Below are positions 43,650 to 55,646 of a DNA stretch of 64,000 nt, in pieces. The stretch comes from Silene conica (lineage: Eukaryota; Streptophyta; Magnoliopsida; Caryophyllales; Caryophyllaceae): NCBI GenBank assembly GCA_029255685.2, contig CM055319.2, forward strand, positions 14,478,247 to 14,542,246, written 5' to 3'. The translations under genes and the position numbers were made by a program. How positions within the stretch are numbered: position 1 is the stretch's first letter; every line of letters begins with the position of its first letter. The notes below the pieces were generated by a model that ran no database searches, was not told the origin of the DNA, and saw only the letters and a program-made list of their open reading frames with translations.

Positions 43650-44078
43650 ATGGCTTCCGACCCATTTTTTATCAACGATGAAGCGTAACTTCCAGAGCGG
43701 ATTGCAGTGGTTGAGATGGAGCTTACAAGCCCTGCAGCGGAACACCCGTTAATGAAATCATCCATTGAGCATCAACGGAGTTATTGGATCAAGCGGCGTG
43801 ATGCAGTCCGGTTAGTGAACCAAGCTGCATCATCATCAGCGAGTTCGTACGCTCGACGGCCTTAAACTCGCCGTTTGGCTGAAGCGAGGAACATGCTAAG
43901 TCACCGACTCCCAATCTTATCCCAACAGGCAATGCGAGTGTATTGCCACATTACTGACGTTCTTAGGATCTACGACGAGAATCATCCAGCGGTCAGTGGT
44001 GCACCAGAGTTGCGCGGTTGGTAGGAGTTTCAGAAGGGTTTTTTTACGGATTATCGGGGTCGTCCCCGTGTATTTTAA
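43650..44078 (+). pseudogene. small third gene of MULE-C, three in-frame stops
   Basis: From ATG (MASDPFFINDEA) one reading frame stays protein-like for 142 codons to TAA at 44076-44078, broken only by TAA 43686-43688, TAA 43863-43865 and TAG 44022-44024. Segments include SIEHQRSYWIKRRDAVRLVN and RRLAEARNMLSHRLP, predicted helical and basic. There is no frameshift. The family is unknown to me. The position between the two main genes and the TATA box argue that it was a real gene of the element. Confidence 0.6.
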
Positions 44079-45383
44079 TAACATATGATATAAAATGTCT
44101 CTATTTTAATTTTGTGTTCTATTTTTCTAATTGACGATCGTTTGTTGTTTTAGTTAATATAAATATCGGTTACTAATATGCACTATTATAAGAAATATGT
44201 AAGTCATCTAGCATCACATGTTAAATACAAATCAATAAATGAATAAACAAGTCACGAAATAGTGTAACTCTAATGAACCGTATGTATAACTCTCTATCAT
44301 ATCACTTGAGTCCATTCTGACATGTAATCGATCACATTAGCGTAACTCTGCAACATAGAGTGTGTAACTCCATTACATAAAATGTGTAATTCCATATTAA
44401 GAAACATGTAACTCCCTCTAGAGTAACATGTGCAACAGTTAGTATATTTTGGATGAAGTGGCTTGTAATTCTGGACACGCGTCTTTAAAACATATGTAAC
44501 TCCATTTCAGCCAACGTGGAACTCCATTATATTGGTTAGTGGAACTCCAAACAAATTTATTGTGGAACTCAGTAACTGGAACTCCATAGAAAAATTTAAC
44601 TTATAACATCAGTGTTGTAACTCTTAACGCAAAACGTATGTAATTCCATTATAGCTAATGTGTAACTCCTTTAACATACCATGCGCAACAGGTGGTATTT
44701 TTTAAACCAGTGGAACTCAAATTCTGAACACGTGCGGAACTCCTTTGTTATCCTGTGTGGAACTCCTCTTTAATGGGTTTGTGGAACTCTATAATCATTA
44801 GTGATGTAACTCCTTCCTCGAAAAATGTCTAACTCCTATATAACTAGTGTGTAACTCTTAACATTTTATGCAACAGTTAGTACTTAAATTATCGTGGAAC
44901 TCAAATTGTGAACACGTTTGGAACTCTGTCAAACTCTATCTGTAACTCTCTTTTTACCAGTGTGGAATTCCAGTGAATGGATTGTGCAACTCCACAATAT
45001 TTTGTGGAACTAACTGGAACTCCAATTAAATAGTAATGGAACTCTGTAAACATAAGTTATGTAACTTCGTACTGTTGATATGTGTAACTCCCTTAACAGT
45101 TGGTTTTTTTAGACTATTGTGCAATTACAAGTGGTATTTTAAAACTATTGATATGTGTAACTCTGTCATACTCTATCTGTAACTCCCTTTTCAACCAGTC
45201 TAGAACTCCTTCGTAATGGATTGTGGAACTCCACAATATATTGTGGAACTAACTGGAACTCCATTTCAAAAACGTTGGAACTCTTTATGCATATGTTTTG
45301 TAACTCCGTTCTGTGAATATGTGTAACTGTTCTATCATGTAATATGCAACTTCAATTTAACAGAAGTACAATTAATACACCAT
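44079..45383. repeat. TGTGTAACTCC motif field 4
   Basis: Dense GTGTAACTCC, GTGGAACTCC and GTAATTCC words. The GTGGAACTCC variant dominates from about 44500. No gene seen. Confidence 0.88.
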
Positions 45384-46074
45384 CTAGTCTGATTCACTCC
45401 CTTCTTCTTCTTCTTCCTGCGATTCTTCACTGTCTGAGGATGTGTCGGCAGTTGGCGGAGGGCGCTCTGCAAAGGGATTTGGGCAGTTTCGTTTGTCATG
45501 GTGGGCCATTTGCTTGCAATTATTGCACATGCGCTTAGGTTTTGACCTCTTTTCAACAGCTTTCGATCTCGAGGATGTAATTCTTTTCCCGCTCCCTTTG
45601 TTTTTAGCTTGATGTGGTGGCAATATCGTGGTCACCTCGTTGGCCGTGCAGCCAAGTAACTGCTCAATTTCTTGCTCCTTCGTTTGTTCGATCCCTAATG
45701 GCGATATCTTTACCCTAAAATCGTGAATTAATTTGGTCAAGCTCTCGATATCAGCTTTATCTCGTCCCTGCAATATTCCAATTGTCTCATGGACCTCAGA
45801 CCACAATCTTGTCATCACGATTTGTCTAGCATCAATTACGTTCATTGAACTACACTCCTGTCTGACTACGTCCTTTGTCCATCTTTGAGACACATACTCC
45901 AACGGTATTGATTTTACGCCGTTGCTTGAGTAAATCCAAATGATGTGCCTACATATAATTCAAATGCTTTCGAACAGTTTGCAAGTGCATGTAGAATCGA
46001 GCAAAGCTGTAAAACCAGTAGTAAAAACACAAGTCAGAGGGACTAATAATATCATATGTTTTCCAGGGGGAGCC

Positions 46075-46350
46075 ACATATGTACTGCACAGGAGTTACAC
46101 ACTCGTTGTTGCAGAGTTTCACTAATAGGGTTGCATCAGACATATTTCAAAGTTACACAATCCCTCCTGTAGATATACATATGTACTGCACTGGAGTTAC
46201 ACAATCCCTCCTGCAGAGATACATATGTACTGCACAGGAGTTACAGACTCCCTGTTGCAGAGTCACATATGTACTGCACAGGAGTTACACACTCCATGTT
46301 GCAGAGTTTCACTAATAGAGTTACATCAGACATATTTCGGAGTTACACAA
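46075..46350 (-). repeat. motif field 5, intron of the MULE-C transposase
   Basis: GGAGTTACAC and CAGAGTTTCAC words alternate with four or more copies of CATATGTACTGCACAGGAG. The orientation is opposite to the fields around the plus-strand gene, so it follows the transcript strand. Confidence 0.85.
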
Positions 46351-48184
46351 CCCTATATATTTTCAACATATAGGGTTCCACATGACAAAAGAAAATGGAA
46401 TAAGAACAGGAAATACCTGCTTTAAAGTGAACTTCAAAATTTTTCCCTCTTCCGCTATCCCTGACCAATGTTATGTCTCCTCCATCCCTCTCGATAAACC
46501 CCCTTGCACTAAGACCATTCATTGATTGTTTTACCTCCTCTTGGAACACCGCAAACATCGCATGCGTATAAAGCCGCTCCCCATGCTGTTCCAGCGGAGA
46601 AGAAGTAATCAATTTTGCTGACTTATGTCTGTTGTCATTATTTCATTTTTTCTAACTATATCTCTGGTCGTCAATAGCACTTGTAAAGCGCAACCAGAAT
46701 TCGACCAATATTCCGTACAGATTTTCGAACTTTTTAAAGAAACTATTCTCACTTTCTGACCTTTGCGTTGTCCTCATATCACCCCCAATGACGAGGTTTT
46801 TACAATTGGCCATCACCCACTGCCTCCTTAGAAGGTAAACTTGTTTGAACCAATCCACATCATTCGGATTGTGCTCCGCCATAATGTCACACCATTTACT
46901 ATCAAAATATTCTGGTTCTATATCTCTATCCCATACTATGGCATTCAGTTTAGTTATAAAGTCAGGATAGTCCTTGGTCGTACTCCCGTACTTAATCGGG
47001 ACTTTGTTCATGATATGCCACATGCAAAACCGGTGTCGAGCCTGCTTAAAAACCCTATTAACGGATAATATGATCCCTGGGTCTTGGTCGGTTATAATAT
47101 ACTTTGGTTCTTTGTAGTCCATCGCGACCAAAAACCGTTCGAGCACCCAATCAAAATATGAATGGTGCTCCCTAAACACTAACGCACAACAAAAAGTAAC
47201 AGAGCGTTTGTGATTATCAACGCCAGTGAACGGGGTAAAGACCATCATATACTTGTTTGTCCCGTATGTCAGATCGAAAGCCACAACGTCCCCAAACACA
47301 GAGTAGTTTCTCCTCGAAATCCCATCGCACCATATAACTTTGTCCAAGCTACCGTCGGCAGCGACTGCGTAGTCGAAGAAAAAATCTTCATGCGCCTTCG
47401 CTACCTCCTTTAAACGGTCTATGAACAACTGACCATCCCTCTCATTTATGAAGCACTTAATATCGCGATGGAAATTTTTGAAGTCGTTTAGAGTCACACC
47501 TATGTTAGCGAACCCACTAAAAAAGCTCCTTGCACATGTTGAACGTTCGTGTAGCTCCTATCTTCAGCTGCATATATAGTATGCAACGTTAATTACAATA
47601 TTTATCTCATGTTCTAAAGGGAATTGAAAGGAAGGAGTTACGAACCCTTGAATTAGAAACTATCATCTCCTTATGATACTTGTGCAATTTCCTCGACAAT
47701 TTCTGAAACTCTCTATCCTTAATGTCAATGAGCGCATGATTGTGCCCTGCATGAAACGTGTCCACTACCAAAACCCCTTCGATTATTTTCAATCTGAGCC
47801 TCGCTTTGCAGCCAATCCTGCTTATTCTTGTATTTCTTTGCTGCTTGTCTTCAGTATTTTTCCCCTCATGTACGTCCCCTTCCACTCACTTGACTTTCTT
47901 TTTATAGTATGTCGCTCCCTGTCTTCTACATACCAAAAGTTTTGACTTGATTGAACCATCACGCCGTCTCTTTGTCGTGTACTTACGAACATCAAAACCA
48001 AATGCAAGCGCGTACACCTTGTAGAATTTAGTTGCCTCCTCTATGTCATTGAACTGCTGCCCGATGAAGGGCGTAAACTCGGAAGCAACTATTCTATAAC
48101 ACTCATCAGCTGCAACAGTTCCTAATACTGCTGCAAATTCATGTCCTTCTACATCTGTTCGGTCGTCAGAATAGCCAACACCTT

Positions 48185-49240
48185 CAAATAGTTACACGCG
48201 AAAGTTATAGGGATATGGGGGAGTGGAGTTCCAAATAACATAAAATGGAATTACATTCTATTTGAGACGGAGTTACACACAAAATTAGGTGGAGTTACAT
48301 TCATATAAAAGTGGAGTTACATATCAAATTAGGTGGAGTTACATTCATATATAAGACATGACCAGATTATGTGGAGTTACAGTCATACATAGGTGGAGGT
48401 ACATTTTAAACCAGAAGCAGTTACCCTCATTTATAAGTGGAGTTACAGCCATCTTACATTTGTAAGAGTTAAAATTCACGATGATAGGAGTTCCATTAAA
48501 TAGAATCAGAGGTGTCAAACTTTGTGAGTGGAGTTACACATTTAGTTTAATGGAGTTACACTGTACCTGAAAGGGAATTACGCTCAAACCTAAATGGTGT
48601 CAAACTTAGAGAGGTGTAGGAGTTACATTTTAAACTTAAGAGGTGTAGGAGTTACACTGCAGGGTAATTGGAGTTCCATTTTAGCTGTACTAGAATTACG
48701 TTCATGTTGAGGTGGAGTTGCATTGTGTTTGTACTTTAGACAGAGTTACACTGTATCTGAAGTGGAATTACGCACTTAACTAAGTGGAGTTACATTCATA
48801 TATCAGACGTGCCAAAAAATAAACAGAGGGTAGGAGTTACATTTCACGGTAATTGGAGTTCCATTTTAGCTGTACTAGAATTACGTTCATGTTGAGGTGG
48901 AGTTGCATTGTGATTGCACTTCAGATAGAGTTACACTATATCTGAAATGGAATTACGTACAGAACTAAGTGGAGTTACCTTCATATATCAGAGGCGTCAA
49001 AACTTAACAGAGGGTAGGAGTTACATTCCAAGCTAGTTAGAGTTCCAATTTTATACGTTCAAACGAATTTTATACTTTACCACTGTAATTGGAACTCTAA
49101 CTAGCTTGAAATGTAACTCCACCATTATGGACTCCTCCCTTACATGCTAATGGGAGTTACAATTTATATTTTACTACTACAATTATAGTATTACGAAACG
49201 TAACTCTACCATTAAAACGTTACTTTTTCACATAACTTCA
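48185..49240 (-). repeat. motif field 6, first intron of the MULE-C transposase
   Basis: GTGGAGTTACA words in one dominant orientation, with two larger duplications of a roughly 180-bp segment that includes GAGTTCCATTTTAGCTGTAC. Confidence 0.88.
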
Positions 49241-49672
49241 ATAAGGAAGTAATCAAATGAAAATTCATACCTTCACCATTGAATGTGGTGTTTACTGTGT
49301 TGTTCATACCTTGAATGTTCAACGTCGTGTTTGCCGTATTTTCCATTGTCAACGTTGGGTTCGTTTTATTTGTTTTGTATCAATTTCGAATAATGATGAT
49401 TGACGAAAGTGAAGAAGATGAACAAAAAGCATGCAGTAGATGAAAATATGATTATGTTAATTATCGACATTGGGAATGTAATGAACAATTAACTACAAGT
49501 TTTTCTTTTTTTAAAAAATTAATTAACAGCTAATAGGACATTAACTACAAGTTTTGCATTAATTAACATCTTATAGCACACTATAATCTCAGCCATCCAT
49601 TATCCCTCATCTAATGGATGAAAAGAGGACTCTAGGACTCAACATAGGAGGTGGACTCATTTGAACTCCTCT

Positions 49673-49673
<1 letters not shown>

Positions 49674-49705
<32 letters not shown>
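49674..49705. repeat. GA microsatellite between MULE-C and MULE-D
   Basis: About 16 GA units separating the right end of MULE-C from the left end of MULE-D. Confidence 0.92.
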
Positions 49706-49707
<2 letters not shown>

Positions 49708-50204
49708 CGGATCACGTGAGGCCGCCTATTACGGTGAGGCCGCCGAACCTCACGCATCCTTAAGTTGTTTGGGCTGAATTCACTTACCCTCATGCTGTTG
49801 GGCCGACTTAACACTCCATTATTGTTTGGGTTGGAAATTTGGGGTCTTACCAAAATCCGTTCATTTGGGCCAAAACAGTTTATCTCTCTAAAATAACAAA
49901 AACATATAAAACAATAAAAAATAACCTCTCTCTCGAAAATATAGAAAACTCAAAATCAACGCAAATCGACTTCTGCATTGTTCGTAAATTAAATCAATAC
50001 AACAACCTCAGATTCAACTCAAATCGATTTGTGCGATTGTTCATAAATTCAACATACAATAGCAATTCATGCGATTGTTAAGGTAATTTCGTAATTTTTT
50101 TCTTCGAATTTTTAGTTGTTGTTCGAATTTCATGCGATTTTCCAATTGTTGTTCGAATTTTCAGTTGTTGTTTTTTTCGTTGTTCGAATTTTGCAGCTCT
50201 AGCT
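49706..50204 (+). other. MULE-D left end and 5' leader
   Basis: TIR-like first 45 bp, then AT-rich DNA before the ATG at 50205. CAAATCGAYTTSTGCRATTGTTC is repeated at about 49963 and 50022 (degenerate). Confidence 0.6.
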
Positions 50205-50339
50205 ATGGAGAATCTAGATATCACCACGATTGATGATAATATTACTATTGAATCAGGTATGTCGTTTTTTGTCGTTTATTTCATAGTTTTCTAATTCAAT
50301 TTCTGCTCGATTTTGTTGAATATATGGCTCGCTTTTGTA

Positions 50340-50935
50340 TTTAGTGAATATAGGACCTTATTTTGTGAATATAGGGACCTCGCTTTTTTTTACAAGGTTT
50401 AGTGTGTGATTTTATTCAATTTTGTGAATATAGGATCTTATTTCGTGAATTTAGGAGCTTATTTTGTGAATATAGGACCTAATTGAAGTTTATGACTATT
50501 GTATTGTGATTATAAAAAGGCTGAAACTAGGTGCTTATTTTGTGAATCTAGAACCTAATTGAAGTTTATGACTGTGGTGATTATAGGAACCTGAAACTGT
50601 GAAACTATATGCTTAAACTGTGAAACTAGAAGCTTATACTCTGAAACCATGCTCATTAAAGTCTGATTTTGTTTGAGGTTTATTTTGTGAATGTAGGACC
50701 TAATTAAAGTTTATGAATATTGTGAAACTAGATGCTTAAAATGTGAAACTAGAAGCTTCAACTGTGAAACTGGAAGTTTCAACTGTGAAACTGGAAACTT
50801 ATACTGTGAAGCTAGATGCTTAAACTGTGAAACTACTAATATACTGTGAAACTGGAAGCTTAAACTGTGAAACTAGATGCTTAAACTGTGAAACTAGAAA
50901 CTTACATTGTGAAACCTGATATAAAAGGGTCGATT
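50340..50935 (+). repeat. TGTGAAACTAGAAGCTTA motif field, MULE-D intron 1
   Basis: Degenerate direct repeats of TGTGAAACTAGAAGCTTA, roughly 20 bp apart, preceded by TTTTGTGAATATAGGACCT repeats (50330-50530). Confidence 0.9.
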
Positions 50936-52063
50936 TAGTTTATATGTTTTGAATTTATATAGGTATTGATTCCATTGTCAACACCAACGGAGAGGTTTCT
51001 ACAATTTTAACAGCACAATCCACACCTACAGTACCGGTTGGTACGCCTATTACTTTGGCGAATCACACACCGGGTGGTAGTGAGGAATGGATTGTCAGAG
51101 TTGCGGAAGATATTACACCTACTATTGGGAAGTTATTTTTAGATCTAGAGTCGGCAATGACGTTCTAACAAGTGTATGCTACTTCTTCTGGGTTTGAAGC
51201 TAGGAAATCTACAATGAAGAGGTTTCGTGATGGTAATATTCGAACTAAAGCCATGGTTTGTAATCGTGAAGGCCATAATAAGAGGAAAGGAAGACCTCTT
51301 GAAACTGTTGCAAGTGAAACTGGTTCAAATATTGGAAAAAGTGCAAAACCAAAAACTGGTGTGAAGGGAAGTGAAGGAGATGAGGCTGAAAGTTCAAGTA
51401 AGCAAACATTTACAAGAACGACCAAAATTAGAAGGTGGGGTTGTCGTGCAATGGTCAAATTCAAGTTCCATGATAACAAGTACATCGTTGAACAATTTCA
51501 TGAGGGTCACAATCACCCAGTGACCTTTTTAAAAAATAGGGAATTTGATAAATTTGCAGCAAATATGAATGAATTTCATAAGCAAGTGATTGTCCAAAAT
51601 TCAAGAGTTAATGTTGCGGCTAGCTTAACATACCAGCTATGCATAGAGCAAGTCGAAGGGTTCGAAAATGTGGGGGCTTCCCTTTCACAATTCAAGAATT
51701 TCCAACGGGATTTGAAGTGTTTTATTAAGAGTAAGGATGGAGACATGTTTATCTCACGTTTGGAAACCCTCCGTGAAACAAAAGGGTTAGAATTTGTGTA
51801 TGAAATGGATTCTAAGAAAGCTTTGACAAGGATTTTTTGGACAGATGCCGAGGCAAAGAGATGTTATTCAGTGTTTGGTGATGCAATTTCATTCGATCCA
51901 ACTTATGGCACTAACAAATATAACATGATATTCACCCCTTTCACTGACATTGACAATCATAAAAAGTCAATAACATTTGCATGCGCTCTTTTAGATCATG
52001 AAGACGATGAAGCATTTATGTGGGCGTTTCAGCAATTTTTGAAATCAATGGGTGGAAAAGAAC

Positions 52064-52068
52064 CTAAT
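52064..52068. repeat. target duplication of gypsy-2, left copy
   Basis: CTAAT directly before the LTR; the identical copy is 60221-60225. Removing gypsy-2 and one copy restores the MULE-D reading frame. Confidence 0.97.
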
Positions 52069-52662
52069 TGATGCCCGTCGTTGAGGGTACCAAAGATAAA
52101 TTTATAATTCCTAACTTTAACAATAGATAGCGAAAGTCAGGGTCGAACCACAAGGAGGCGGGGAATGTTTATTGTTGAATGTTAATGTTTAAAGATAACA
52201 AATTTGGGGGTTTTATTGGTTGATTACTATATCTAAGGCAAAGATTAAAATAAACAAAAATTAAAAGATGAGAATAAAATATAATAAAAAGGGATGCTAG
52301 GATGTTTGGGTAATAAATAGCTAAGGTAAAATAAATCCTAAGGTCAACATGTATTGCAGTCGCGTAAGGGGGTGTAACATATCTTTTTAGGTCTATGCTA
52401 CCTAATAGCTCCTTTCGGCCTATGCTATTAGTTCCTAGGTCTCACAATTATTGGGTGTCAACAATAAGGGTGATTCCTAAATTCCAGGTCACATACCTTT
52501 CAGCCTTGAGTAACCTATCCGTCTTAAGGTGTAAACCAATGCCCTTCCCGTATCTTTCAATCTTGGGTAGGTCATTACTAACATCCTACAAGTCTCCTAT
52601 TGGTCTCATTGTAGGATATTATAATTAACAAGAAAAGACGAAATAAGAAAACAAACGCGAGT

Positions 52663-52736
52663 GGTCGACCGACCAGCTACTCCAGTCGGCCGACCACGGC
52701 CTCGGTCGACCGACCAGCTATTCCGGTCGGCCGACC
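52663..52736 (-). repeat. two 12-9-12 modules, gypsy-2 3' LTR
   Basis: 52663-52695 with spacer AGCTACTCC and 52704-52736 with spacer AGCTATTCC. They correspond to 13764-13837 in gypsy-1. Confidence 0.95.
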
Positions 52737-53242
52737 GTGGTCCTGCTACAGGTCGGTCTTTCGAATTTTATCTACCTACGCATATTTATCCCCTACATCC
52801 TAACATATGAAAATTAGCTACTCATGATTGTTAAGACGATTATAAACTTGGGAATAAACATGGAGAACATAGTAAATAATCTAAGCATGCAAGATTCAAT
52901 AAAGCATGGGATTCTAACTTAACAATTGTAATAAAAACAAGAACGATAATAAAGCAAGATTAAAAGAGTAATTACCACAATTTGGAATTAGGGCAGAAAG
53001 AAACTAACTTTATTGATGAATGCTTGGGAACTATTGAAAGATTACAAAACTAAAGCTTGAAATAAAACTAAGTATGATAAAACTTGATACTAGATGATTC
53101 GATGCAAAACTTGATGATAGATAGTAAAAGATTCATCTAACCCTAATCATAAGATTAGTTTATATAGGGCGAGAGATTAGAGTTTCCTAAAGACTCTAAT
53201 TCTATTTTATTTCCGAAAAAGAATCGTTTGGGCCTCCGCTGT

Positions 53243-53375
53243 GGTCGGTCAACCTACTATTCGGGTCGGTCGACCGCTTCCTTCTGGGCTTCTTCTATTT
53301 TTGGCCTTCCTTGAATTTTGGGCTTCATTAAAATTCAGGACTGGTCGGCCGACCCGTTTGGGTGGTCGGTCGACC
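53243..53375 (-). repeat. two 12-9-12 modules, gypsy-2 3' LTR
   Basis: 53243-53275 with spacer TACTATTCG (left 12-mer GGTCGGTCAACC) and 53343-53375 with spacer CGTTTGGGT. Confidence 0.95.
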
Positions 53376-53646
53376 GCCTCTGTACGGAAATCTTCGGATT
53401 TCTCTTGTTTTGACTTTTTGGCACTTGACTTTGACTCCAGTTGACTTTCCATTAATTCCCTAATTAAGCAAAAGACTTGAGGATATGGATTTGGTGCTAA
53501 ATTGCTTCTTTTCCGCATAAATCTGCAAAAGTGCATAAAAATACGAAAGTACACGATTTGTGGGAAATAAAGGCTAAAACATAGTAAATGAGCGACCAAA
53601 TACGTGTAAAAATAGATGTAAAACATCATAAAATAGACACGTATCA

Positions 53647-53667
53647 AATTCCCCAAACCAAACCCTT
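53647..53667 (-). promoter_or_regulatory. polypurine tract of gypsy-2
   Basis: Purine-rich on the minus strand (AGGGTTTGGTTTGGGGAATT), abutting the 3' LTR. Confidence 0.7.
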
Positions 53668-54306
53668 GCTTGCCCTCAAGCAGGAAATAGACTCGATCCT
53701 AACTAATGGAACGATTTCAATCTCAGAGCGAAATTTACATGTTAGCCTATACCAATGCCAAGAACAAAATGAGAAAGTATATAAATCATGCAAACGAGTT
53801 ATAGTGTCGTCAAACTTGCAACACTAGAGACTATAGAGACTTTATACTATGGACTCTCGCGGTACGCTCGAGACACTCATGAAGCAAAGGGTGAGTATAA
53901 GTAAAAGATAGAAAGAAGTAATTTTGTAGAGACACTCACCTAACTGCGACCCATGAAAACATGCCTGCAATCTAACATGAACAAGAATTCTACAACTTTG
54001 TATAACAATCTCATTTAAATGGCCTAGATATACGCAATTGGGGCAATGAAAGATATGTGAGGTAAAAGGTAAAAAGTGGTTAAGATGTTTTTGGGTACGT
54101 GGGGTTAGTAGCCAAGCTAGTAAAACCGTTTCCCCACAACATAATTCACAACTTTTGATATTAAGGAAGGTGCTCTTTTGTAGCACAACTCTCACATTAA
54201 ATATAAGAAAGGACTCCCAAATATTTTTTTGAATGAAGTACGGGAGTGATAACAAATAAAAGAAAGGGATTTTCGGAACGAAATTTTGAATCTGATATTG
54301 TCAGTT

Positions 54307-54339
54307 GGTCGACCGACCCAATAAGGTGGTCGGTCGACT
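54307..54339 (-). repeat. 12-9-12 module, gypsy-2 3' region
   Basis: GGTCGACCGACC, spacer CAATAAGGT, GGTCGGTCGACT. Confidence 0.94.
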
Positions 54340-55333
54340 GGTTCTGTATTTTCCGGATTTTTTTTTTCGTTTTTCTTCTTTCTTTTTCTGAATTTTTCTT
54401 GTTCTTTTTCTTTTCTTTCTTTTCTTTCTCTTTTTGCTCATGATAGCATACAAACCAAGATGCCTCAAAAAATAAACCAAAGACCACAAATACTAGCTTG
54501 GAAGGGTAGGCTAAGTATGGGATGTAGTTTTGGGGGAATAAAAAGGCAATTCTGGCTATGTAAGGCTTATGGGTAAATATGAGAAAAGGGATCCCAAATG
54601 CACGTATCAAGACTCACAAAACGAGATAGTAAAACAAGTATATAGCAATTCAAGTTCATGTTTATGCATATTGATGTAACATGTTCCAAGGGGAGTACTA
54701 CTCACATCCTAGACAACTGGTTTAAGAATGAAACCAGGAAATAAGCTCTAAACCTTAGAATGTATAGTGGGTTGCCAAGGTATAAGTCAAGTCTCAAGAT
54801 ATGTAAGTTGACAAAAACTCGTAGATATGCGAAAGACTCTCATACTTAAAACAAGTTGACAAGGCAAGGTAAAGATATAAACATGTAAGATAGCTAAATC
54901 ATCCTTGAAATACTTTCGTTCCGACTCGACCTATATGCTGAAATAAACGTGCATTTTTTTGGAATTTTTTTAATTTTTTTGGATTTTTGTATATATAAGG
55001 AAAATAAAGAAAAGAACGATGCAAGACAGAAATGCAATAAACGTGTGACAAAATGCAATGCATGTAACACGAAACCATTCCCCAAACCAACCCGCACAAT
55101 GTCCCCATTGTGCATTAGCCTAAGTAAAGGTTTCACAAAATTAAAAGACAAATGCAAGTAAAATAAAACTAAGGAAAAACTGGAAAGAACTCACTGGGTT
55201 AATAGATGTATGAGAAAAACCTCCCCAAACCAGCGTAAGCTGGGAGGTTTTGGTGGCCAGCAGCGCCACCCAAGTATCCAAGTCAATTTCGCGATTTCCG
55301 AGGAAGAGAAACGAAAGACTACAGCGGAGAGCA

Positions 55334-55438
55334 GGTCGACCGACCGGTGTAACAGGTCGACCGACCTCCTGTGAATCACAGAAGGATCAGCGATACAGCG
55401 ACTCTGGTCGACCGACTGATGTTTCTGGTCGGTCGACC
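55334..55438 (-). repeat. two 12-9-12 modules, gypsy-2 3' region
   Basis: 55334-55366 with spacer GGTGTAACA and 55406-55438 with spacer GATGTTTCT. Confidence 0.94.
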
Positions 55439-55646
55439 CTCTGCGTCCTGGAGGTCTTCATTTCTTCGTAAATCCTGAAAAAGCAAGAAAATATGTGCGC
55501 CCAACAATGCGCGAGATGCCCGGAACGATTCTTAAAGTTTTAACTACTCAAACATAAAGGAAAGGATCTAAAACTACTAGCAAACAAAATTAAAAAGTCT
55601 CACACAACATAAAATAAATTGTCTTAAAACTGCAACTTAAAAACAA

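Larger units (their letters stand above)
45384..49346 (-). pseudogene. MULE-C transposase, FAR1-type, heavily decayed
   Basis: Exon 1 at about 49268-49346 starts MENTANTTLNIQG. A FAR1 domain follows at about 47880-48110 (QQFNDIEEATKFYKVYALAF), then CKARLRLKIIEG and AGHNHAL. The MULE core reads DVVAFDLTYGTNKYMMVF, then YIITDQDPGI, then FCMWHIMNKV (46652-47497). The C-terminal exon (45384-45902) has a CCHC finger (CNNCKQMAHHDKRNC) and an acidic tail. Damage: an extra T in a T6 run at about 47522-47527, TAG at 46652-46654 and a TGA a few codons on, and TGA at 45960-45962 inside the SWIM finger (CTCKLFESI*IICRH). At least one further frame change lies near 47870. Confidence 0.85.
35672..49673. 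mobile_element. MULE-C, giant Mutator-like element (about 14 kb)
   Basis: Left end contains TGTTGAGTCCTAGAGTCC (35698) and, 60 bp on, GGCTGAGATTA. The right end is the inverse (GGACTCTAGGACTCAACATA at 49626 with TAATCTCAGCC before it). Gene order mirrors MULE-A: Ulp-like gene (+) then transposase (-). A small third gene lies between. Non-coding parts are filled with TGTGTAACTCC words. Exact termini and target duplication were not resolved; TA and GA microsatellites flank it. Confidence 0.82.
52069..53646 (-). repeat. gypsy-2 3' LTR
   Basis: On the plus strand starts TGATGCCCGTC and ends CACGTATCA. Holds four 12-9-12 modules. Confidence 0.96.
53668..55646 (-). other. gypsy-2 3' internal region without genes
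   Basis: Collinear with 10859-12855 of gypsy-1, including a pyrimidine-rich run (54355-54435) and the stem-loop GCACAATG...CATTGTGC near 55095. No polymerase domains. Confidence 0.8.

Noticed and set aside
36180..49240. CRISPR-like array of short repeats with unique spacers
   Set aside because: Repeats are degenerate, spacing is irregular, orientation follows plant-type introns, and the context is a eukaryotic transposon.
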